Source of the DNA: Candidatus Aminicenantota bacterium
Lineage (GTDB): Bacteria > Acidobacteriota > Aminicenantia > Aminicenantales > Aminicenantaceae
DNA: 16,384 bases
Direction of reading: 5' to 3'
NCBI GenBank assembly: GCA_004378665.1
Contig: SOIA01000055.1
Location: 1-16,384, forward strand
Made by a program: the position numbers and the translations under genes. This document shows positions 12,895 to 16,384 of the stretch, in pieces. The notes beneath the pieces are model-generated. The model was not told the DNA's origin. It did not search any database and was given only the letters and a program-made list of their open reading frames with translations. Every line of letters begins with the position of its first letter. The first letter of the stretch is position 1.

Positions 12895-13428
12895 TTACTG
12901 TAATTCTATCTCTGCCCCGACTGCTTCAAACTTTGCCTTTATCTCCTCTGCCTCCTCTTTGGAAACATTCTCTTTGACAGGCTTAGGAGCACTATCCACC
13001 AAATCTTTGGCTTCCTTCAAGCCGAGACTCGTCACCTCTCTCACGGTTTTAATCACGTTGATCTTCTTTTCACCGATAGTCTTGAGGACGACTGTAAACT
13101 CTGATTTCGCTTCTTCAGCAGGAGCTTCACCTTGAGGAGCTGCTCCTGGGGCAGCCATGGCTACGGGAGCTGCGGCTGCACTCACACCATACCTTTCTTC
13201 GAATTCTTTGTTGTAATCAACGAGTTCCAATACCGTCAGGTTATCCAGGTGGCTAAAAAACTGCTCTTTTGTCAGTTTTCCTCCTTCCTTTTTTCCCTTT
13301 GGGGCCGCTTTTTCTTCAGCAACCTCTTTTTCTTCAGCGACCTCTTTTTCTTCAGTGGCCTCCTTTTCCTTTGCGACCTCTTTTTCCTTTGCGGCCTCGT
13401 CAGCTTCTTTGGTTTGTGCTTTGGGCAT
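12895..13428 (-). CDS. rplL: 50S ribosomal protein L7/L12 (bL12) with an N-terminal extension
   Basis: Stalk protein that recruits and activates translational GTPases such as EF-Tu and EF-G. I place the start at ATG 13428 (177 residues): GGAGG lies five bases upstream, while the longer reading frame would need a TTG at 13440 without such a site. The recognisable L12 begins near residue 52 (LTKEQFFSHLDNLTVLELV, the dimerisation and L10-binding domain), followed by the Ala/Pro hinge (SAAAAPVAMAAPGAAP) and a full C-terminal domain (EFTVVLKTIGEKKINVIK to the end). Residues 1-50 are an added Glu/Lys/Ala-rich stretch; 13-42 consist of five six-residue units of the type AEEKEV. Typical bL12 is about 120-130 residues and lacks this. 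The gene lies 14 bases after rplJ. Stop is TAA. Confidence 0.96.
   Translation of the reverse strand: MPKAQTKEADEAAKEKEVAKEKEATEEKEVAEEKEVAEEKAAPKGKKEGGKLTKEQFFSHLDNLTVLELVDYNKEFEERYGVSAAAAPVAMAAPGAAPQGEAPAEEAKSEFTVVLKTIGEKKINVIKTVREVTSLGLKEAKDLVDSAPKPVKENVSKEEAEEIKAKFEAVGAEIELQ
13303..13392 (-). repeat. Five 18-bp tandem units inside rplL
   Basis: Five consecutive 18-base units, in frame with rplL, encode AKEKEV, AKEKEA, TEEKEV, AEEKEV and AEEKAA. Adjacent units differ by a few substitutions. Because each unit is six codons, loss or gain of a copy keeps the frame. The encoded segment is predicted to be charged and helical or disordered. Confidence 0.9.
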
Positions 13429-13442
13429 TTTTACCTCCAACT

Positions 13443-13955
13443 CTATTTTTTAGTTTTTAATTGACTCAACAGCGTGCCTAAACCACTGAGTGGGGCATGC
13501 CAAGTCCTTAATAGCCTCATCAACGGGGCGGCCATCATACTTCCGAATCTGGCCAGCAAATCCTCTCGAGAGGCCAAGTTTGCCACTTCTTTAAATCTAT
13601 CTGCAGAGAGAAATTGTCCTTCCAAGATACCGGCTTTCACGTTTAAAACCTTGTGCCGGACCGAAAAGTCCTTGATCAGTCGAGCCAACCCGATAGGATC
13701 TTGAGGAGCAAAAGCAATGGCCGTCAAACCCTGGAAGGATTCTCTTAAATTCTCCGGGGAGTCATCTTTCAGGGCTCTCATAGCAAGGCGGTTCTTCACT
13801 ACTCGAAATGTATAGTTGTTCTCCCGACACAACTTTCTCAGCTCGACGGCCTTAGTCGCGGACATATTCAGAAAATCAACAAGGTAATAATTTTCGCAGC
13901 TGTTAAAAGCCTCGTTCAATTCCTTGACCTGCTTTTCTTTATCCTCTCTTTTCAC
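13443..13955 (-). CDS. rplJ: 50S ribosomal protein L10 (uL10)
   Basis: Base of the ribosomal stalk: the N-terminal domain binds 23S rRNA next to L11, and the C-terminal helix carries L12 dimers. The 170 residues match the family. The segment NYYLVDFLNMSATKAVELRKLCRENNYTF..., read in part at residues 22-50, and VVKNRLAMRAL (54-64) are characteristic. The start is GTG at 13955, with AGGAG seven bases upstream; no in-frame ATG gives a better N-terminus. It begins only 10 bases after the rplA stop, so no room exists for a free-standing L10 leader of the kind found upstream of rplJ in E. coli or B. subtilis. Stop is TAG, 14 bases before rplL. Confidence 0.96.
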   Translation of the reverse strand: MKREDKEKQVKELNEAFNSCENYYLVDFLNMSATKAVELRKLCRENNYTFRVVKNRLAMRALKDDSPENLRESFQGLTAIAFAPQDPIGLARLIKDFSVRHKVLNVKAGILEGQFLSADRFKEVANLASREDLLARFGSMMAAPLMRLLRTWHAPLSGLGTLLSQLKTKK

Positions 13956-13965
13956 TCTTCCTCTC

Positions 13966-14658
13966 CTATGGCTCCGTGACTTCCTCTAAAAGTTTGATGG
14001 ACGGCCCCATGGTGGATGAAATATGTATGCTCTTGATGTATTTTCCTTTTGCTGCGGGCGGTTTAGCCTGCATAACAGCTTGAATAAGCGATCTAATATT
14101 CTCCTTAAGCTTTTCCTCAGAAAAAGAAACTTTTCCGACAGAGGTGTTGATAATGGCTGTCTTATCTACCCTGAACTCCACTCGTCCGGATTTTATTTCC
14201 TGGACCGCTTTCTTCACATCGAAAGTCACGGTTCCAGATTTGGGATTGGGCATCAGTCCTTTTGTTCCAAGGATGCGTCCCAGCTTCCCGACGTTTCTCA
14301 TTACATCCGGAGTCGCAATAACCGCTTCGAAATCGATCCATCCTTTGGAGATCTTTTCAATAATCTCATCCCCCCCGACATGATCGGCTCCGGATTCCTC
14401 CGCTTCTTTAATCTTTTCACCGGAGGCAATCACACAGACTTTCTTTGTTTTGCCCGTCCCATGAGGGAGAACGATCGTGCCTCTCACCATCTGGTCAGAA
14501 TGCTTCGGGTTCACTCCCAGACGAAGGGAGATGTCCACAGATTCATCAAACTTCACAAAACTGAGCTTCTTGACGAGACTGACGGATTCATCCAAAGAAT
14601 AGTCTTCTTTGTCTCTCAATTCCTTGGATTGATTATATTTTTTCCCTCTTTTAGCCAC
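13966..14658 (-). CDS. rplA: 50S ribosomal protein L1 (uL1)
   Basis: L1-stalk protein that binds 23S rRNA helices 76-78 and guides deacylated tRNA out of the E site; in many bacteria it also represses its own operon. I choose GTG at 14658 (230 residues) over the longer TTG at 14664: GGAG sits seven bases before the GTG but only one base before the TTG, and the resulting start MAKRGKKYNQ fits the family. Domain signatures include VRGTIVLPHGTGK, MRNVGKLGRILGTKGLMPNPKSGTV (read in part) and GKYIKSIHISSTMGP near the end. It overlaps the end of rplK by 8 bases, suggesting coupled translation. Stop is TAG. Confidence 0.95.
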   Translation of the reverse strand: MAKRGKKYNQSKELRDKEDYSLDESVSLVKKLSFVKFDESVDISLRLGVNPKHSDQMVRGTIVLPHGTGKTKKVCVIASGEKIKEAEESGADHVGGDEIIEKISKGWIDFEAVIATPDVMRNVGKLGRILGTKGLMPNPKSGTVTFDVKKAVQEIKSGRVEFRVDKTAIINTSVGKVSFSEEKLKENIRSLIQAVMQAKPPAAKGKYIKSIHISSTMGPSIKLLEEVTEP

Positions 14659-15082
14659 TGACAATCTCCAATCCCATGTTTTTGGCTGTGCCTGCGATGA
14701 TTTTTTTGGCGCCGCCTAAATCGTACGCGTTGAGATCTGCCATTTTTACCTTAGCGATCTCTTCGATCTGCTTCTCGGTCACTTTTCCGACTTTCTCCTT
14801 GTTCGGCTCCCCGGAGCCTTTTGCAATCCCCGCGGCCTTCTTCAGGAGATAAGAGGCCGGAGGAGTTTTTATGATGAAATTGAAACTCCTGTCCTTGAAA
14901 ACCGAGATGATGACAGGAACAACGGTTCCTTCCTCCATCTTATTCGTCTTATCGTTGAACTGCCGCACAAAATCCATGATGGGCACGCTATGCTGACCGA
15001 GAGCTGTCCCCACAGGAGGAGCCGGACTCGCCTGCCCCGCGACAATCTGCAGTTTGATCTTCACAACAACTTCTTTGGCCAT
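14651..15082 (-). CDS. rplK: 50S ribosomal protein L11 (uL11)
   Basis: Binds the GTPase-associated centre (23S rRNA helices 43-44) and is needed for stringent-factor sensing of uncharged tRNA. The 143-residue length is standard; the N-terminal domain has the proline-rich helix and loop, and the C-terminal RNA-binding domain contains DRSFNFIIKTPPASYLLKKA. The ATG at 15082 has AGGAGG four bases upstream, and that site begins right after the nusG stop. The loop reads PPVGTALGQHSVPIM: Thr26, Ser32 and Pro34 replace the very common Pro26, Gly32 and Asn34 (E. coli numbering is identical here). Position 26 is in the thiostrepton-contact region. Ends in TAA, overlapped by rplA. Confidence 0.97.
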   Translation of the reverse strand: MAKEVVVKIKLQIVAGQASPAPPVGTALGQHSVPIMDFVRQFNDKTNKMEEGTVVPVIISVFKDRSFNFIIKTPPASYLLKKAAGIAKGSGEPNKEKVGKVTEKQIEEIAKVKMADLNAYDLGGAKKIIAGTAKNMGLEIVSG

Positions 15083-15090
15083 GCGTCCTC

Positions 15091-15621
15091 CTATATCTTT
15101 TCGACCTGTAAAAATTCCAATTCTACGGGAGTGGACCGCCCGAAAATAGTGACCAACACTTTCAACGTGTTCCTTTCATGGTTCACTTCTTCGACAATGC
15201 CGTTGAAATTAAAGAAAGGCCCATCTATGATTCGAACAGCTTCTCCTTTATCGAAAGAGTGTTTCGGTTTCGGCTTCTCTGATGTCGTTTCCATATGTTC
15301 CACTATCTGACTGACTTCTTCGCTGCTCAAAGGGGAAGGCCGCTTTCCTGATCCCACAAAACCGGTCACTTTCGGGGTTTCATGGATGATGTGCCAGTTT
15401 TCATCTGACATCTCCATTTCAATCAGGATATAACCTGGATAGGATCTTTTTGTCGAAACGACTTTCTTACCTCCCTTGATCTCCACGACACCCTCAGTCG
15501 GGATGATGATCTGGCCGATCTGGTCCTCTAAATTCAACTCGGTAGCCCTCTGACGAACAGACTCAGCCACGAACTTCTCAAATCCTGAATACGTGTGAAC
15601 GACATACCAATTTTTAGCCAT
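15091..15621 (-). CDS. nusG: Transcription elongation/antitermination factor NusG
   Basis: Binds the clamp helices of RNA polymerase beta', suppresses pausing, and links polymerase to Rho or the leading ribosome. I choose the ATG at 15621, giving MAKNWYVVHTYSGFEKFV, the family-typical start and 176 residues; a longer frame from a TTG at 15642 overlaps secE and lacks a Shine-Dalgarno. The NGN domain covers about 3-110 (YPGYILIEMEM, TGFVG), and a C-terminal KOW domain about 121-174 (FDKGEAVRIIDGPFFNFNG). The ribosome site before this ATG is weak (GAG at 7 bases), so coupling to secE, 13 bases upstream, is plausible. Stop is TAG, eight bases before rplK. Confidence 0.96.
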   Translation of the reverse strand: MAKNWYVVHTYSGFEKFVAESVRQRATELNLEDQIGQIIIPTEGVVEIKGGKKVVSTKRSYPGYILIEMEMSDENWHIIHETPKVTGFVGSGKRPSPLSSEEVSQIVEHMETTSEKPKPKHSFDKGEAVRIIDGPFFNFNGIVEEVNHERNTLKVLVTIFGRSTPVELEFLQVEKI

Positions 15622-15634
15622 TATTTCACTCGAT

Positions 15635-15847
15635 TTATCCAAACAATGCTTTGATGTGCTTTATCGCCCAGGAAAAAATGAGATCGCAGAAGTAAAGGTA
15701 GAATCCGAAGAAAAAAGTCGCAATGATAACCACAATGGTTGTGCTGTACACCTCATTCTTCGAAGGCCACGTGACTTTATTGACTTCAGCCCTGACACCT
15801 TTCAGGAAATTGGAAAGCCGTTTATACCATCTGATTTTTTTGTTCAT
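15635..15847 (-). CDS. secE: Preprotein translocase subunit SecE
   Basis: Small essential membrane subunit that clamps SecY in the protein export channel. It has 70 residues, the short single-span form, rather than the three-span E. coli protein. An amphipathic N-terminal part (KGVRAEVNKVTWPSKNEV, about 17-34, with the diagnostic VTWPS) precedes one hydrophobic segment at about 36-60. The ATG at 15847 has AAGG seven bases upstream. It is followed by nusG, the usual partner order. A candidate promoter lies immediately upstream. Stop is TAA. Confidence 0.95.
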   Translation of the reverse strand: MNKKIRWYKRLSNFLKGVRAEVNKVTWPSKNEVYSTTIVVIIATFFFGFYLYFCDLIFSWAIKHIKALFG

Positions 15848-15867
15848 TCTCTGACCTTTACTCGTGA

Positions 15868-15897
15868 AAGATACCTGGTGATTTTTTGACTTCTCAA
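15868..15897 (-). promoter_or_regulatory. Possible promoter upstream of secE
   Basis: TTGAGA (15892-15897, 5 of 6 to -35 consensus), an 18-base spacer and TATCTT (15868-15873, 4 of 6 to -10 consensus) would place a start near 15861, just before the secE ATG. The same region, following the tRNA 3' end, has TCTCAAT and ATTGAGA as a 7-bp inverted repeat with a ~23-base loop. Both signals are modest. Confidence 0.3.
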
Positions 15898-15934
15898 TGC
15901 TTTTATTCGAAATCTATGAAGATTGAGAGCATTC

Positions 15935-16011
15935 TGGCAGGTGAGGCAGGACTCGAACCCGCAACCTTCGGTTTTGGAGACCGATGCTCTAACCAATTGA
16001 GCTACTCACCT
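15935..16011 (-). tRNA. trnW: tRNA-Trp (anticodon CCA)
   Basis: A 77-base cloverleaf including an encoded 3' CCA (15935-15937) and discriminator G at 15938. The acceptor arms AGGTGAG / CTCACCT pair fully, the T-arm has GGTTCGAGTCC, and the D-arm has AGCTCAATTGGTTAGAGC. The anticodon stem CGGTC / AACCG region holds the loop with CCA at 15975-15977. The anticodon loop matches E. coli tRNA-Trp closely. Its place between the tuf end and secE is a known arrangement, so it is probably cut out of a longer transcript. Confidence 0.97.
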
Positions 16012-16139
16012 CTCTCTTATGATTTCCTCCTTTTGTTTGTATGACTATCGATTATCTTTCTTGTCTGTTCGACTATTCCTTGTTTTTCGTTTTCTCCCTT
16101 CTCTCTGTCTTCCTGGATTCGTCTCTCTTCTCGGTATTC
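16012..16139 (-). other. Purine-rich spacer between rpmG and tRNA-Trp
   Basis: 128 bases with no gene I can support. By hand count about 79% of the minus-strand bases are purines. It contains a consensus AGGAGG (16026-16031) about 15 bases before the tRNA 5' end, with no ATG, GTG or TTG at suitable spacing. I see no terminator and no clear -35/-10 pair. Confidence 0.6.
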
Positions 16140-16289
16140 CTATTTGATCTCTTTATGAATAGTGTGCTTGCGGCAGAATCTGCAAAATTTTTTCAACTCA
16201 AGCTTGTCCTTCTGCACCTTTTTATTCCGTGTGGATGTGTAATTCCTCCGCTTGCATTCGGAGCACTGAAGGGTGATTATCTCTCTCAT
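16140..16289 (-). CDS. rpmG: 50S ribosomal protein L33 (bL33), zinc-binding form
   Basis: Small protein near the ribosomal E site. The 49-residue frame starts MREIITLQCSECKRRNY and ends in HTIHKEIK. Four cysteines at 9, 12, 36 and 39 form the two CxxC pairs of the zinc-binding (C+) paralogue; organisms with several rpmG copies often also have a zinc-independent one. The length and the NYTSTRNKK core fit the family. The ATG at 16289 has a weak purine-rich site (GGGAAGAAG) upstream. It lies 43 bases after the tuf stop with no visible terminator, so it is probably transcribed with that tuf gene. Stop is TAG. The tuf-rpmG-trnW-secE-nusG order supports the call. Confidence 0.94.
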   Translation of the reverse strand: MREIITLQCSECKRRNYTSTRNKKVQKDKLELKKFCRFCRKHTIHKEIK

Positions 16290-16329
16290 CTTCTTCCCGT
16301 ATGATTTACGCGATTAGTGTCTTCTGGCT

Positions 16330-16384
16330 TTTCTACTCCTTGATATCGGTGACAGTGCCGGCTCCGACTGTCCGTCCGCCTTCT
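16330..16384. repeat. 55-bp direct repeat of window positions 1-55 (tuf 3' ends)
   Basis: Exact identity over every base that can be compared, in the same orientation, 16,329 bases apart. It runs off both ends of the window, so its true length is unknown. Two tuf genes explain it; an assembly fold at this repeat would look the same at this scale. Confidence 0.95.
16333..16384 (-). CDS. tuf: Elongation factor Tu, second copy (last codons only)
   Basis: Only the 3' end is present: TAG at 16333-16335 and the codons for the C-terminal REGGRTVGAGTVTDIKE segment (the first residue incomplete); the gene continues beyond 16384. All 55 comparable bases (16330-16384, including three past the stop) are identical to 1-55. 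Two tuf genes flanking a secE-to-fusA cluster is common in bacteria and normally means near-identical EF-Tu proteins kept alike by gene conversion. The visible codons are of the local type (ATC, GTC, GCC, ACC), so whether the rest resembles the first tuf cannot be seen here. Confidence 0.93.
   Translation of the reverse strand, partial: EGGRTVGAGTVTDIKE

Noticed and set aside
13303..13392. Tandem repeats as a CRISPR array
   Set aside because: The 18-bp units are directly adjacent without spacers and encode an in-frame protein repeat in rplL.
13429..13440. Longer rplL start at TTG 13440
   Set aside because: The GGAGG that would serve the ATG at 13428 lies inside this extension, and no ribosome site is placed for the TTG.
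14659..14664. Longer rplA start at TTG 14664
   Set aside because: GGAG is only one base from this codon but seven from the GTG at 14658, which gives the expected N-terminus.
15622..15642. Longer nusG start at TTG 15642
   Set aside because: It overlaps secE, lacks a ribosome site and adds seven residues before the family-typical MAKNWYVVHTYSG.
16041..16304. Plus-strand frame of 87 codons with a hydrophobic N-terminus resembling a membrane protein
   Set aside because: It is antisense to rpmG and to the purine-rich spacer; pyrimidine-rich sequence naturally encodes Phe, Leu and Ser, giving a false membrane look.

Overview
This window holds a conserved bacterial transcription-translation core. 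Every gene I can support lies on the minus strand, so the window reads from high to low coordinates: second tuf copy (only its last codons) - rpmG - tRNA-Trp(CCA) - secE - nusG - rplK - rplA - rplJ - rplL - rpoB - rpoC - rpsL - rpsG - fusA - tuf. This is the classic fused beta (rplKAJL-rpoBC) and str (rpsL-rpsG-fusA-tuf) layout, bracketed by two tuf genes. I see no mobile element, CRISPR array, phage gene or defence gene.

Organism: a bacterium of moderate GC. RpoC carries a long insertion matching the E. coli SI3 region. RpoB has about 50 extra N-terminal residues with two four-cysteine clusters. From memory this kind of RpoB occurs in Acidobacteriota-like and some Deltaproteobacteria-like lineages; an Acidobacteriota/Aminicenantes-like source is a guess, not a demonstrated assignment.

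Layout. 16384-15635: end of tuf, L33, a purine-rich spacer, tRNA-Trp, SecE. 15621-12895: NusG and the stalk proteins L11, L1, L10, L12, with gaps of -8 to 14 bases. 12822-4415: RpoB and RpoC, overlapping by four bases. 4414-4289: a 126-base intergenic region with a near-consensus sigma70 promoter (TTGACA, 17 bases, extended -10 TATTAT) and a stem-loop starting almost at the predicted transcript 5' end. 4288-4: S12, S7, EF-G and EF-Tu. No gap exceeds 130 bases and I see no intrinsic terminator, so read-through across the cluster is likely, with the str promoter adding transcripts for the last four genes.

Several details are unusual for so conserved a locus. (1) The tuf gene uses purine-ending codons, including ATA for 18 of 27 Ile, unlike its neighbours, but its last ~18 codons switch to the local style, suggesting a mosaic gene. 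(2) L12 has a ~50-residue Glu/Lys/Ala extension encoded by five 18-bp tandem units. (3) L11 departs from consensus in its thiostrepton-binding loop (Thr26). (4) TAG ends 7 of 13 complete genes. (5) Four highly expressed genes start with TTG or GTG. Five start sites (rplL, rplA, nusG, rplJ, rpsL) were settled from Shine-Dalgarno spacing and family N-termini.
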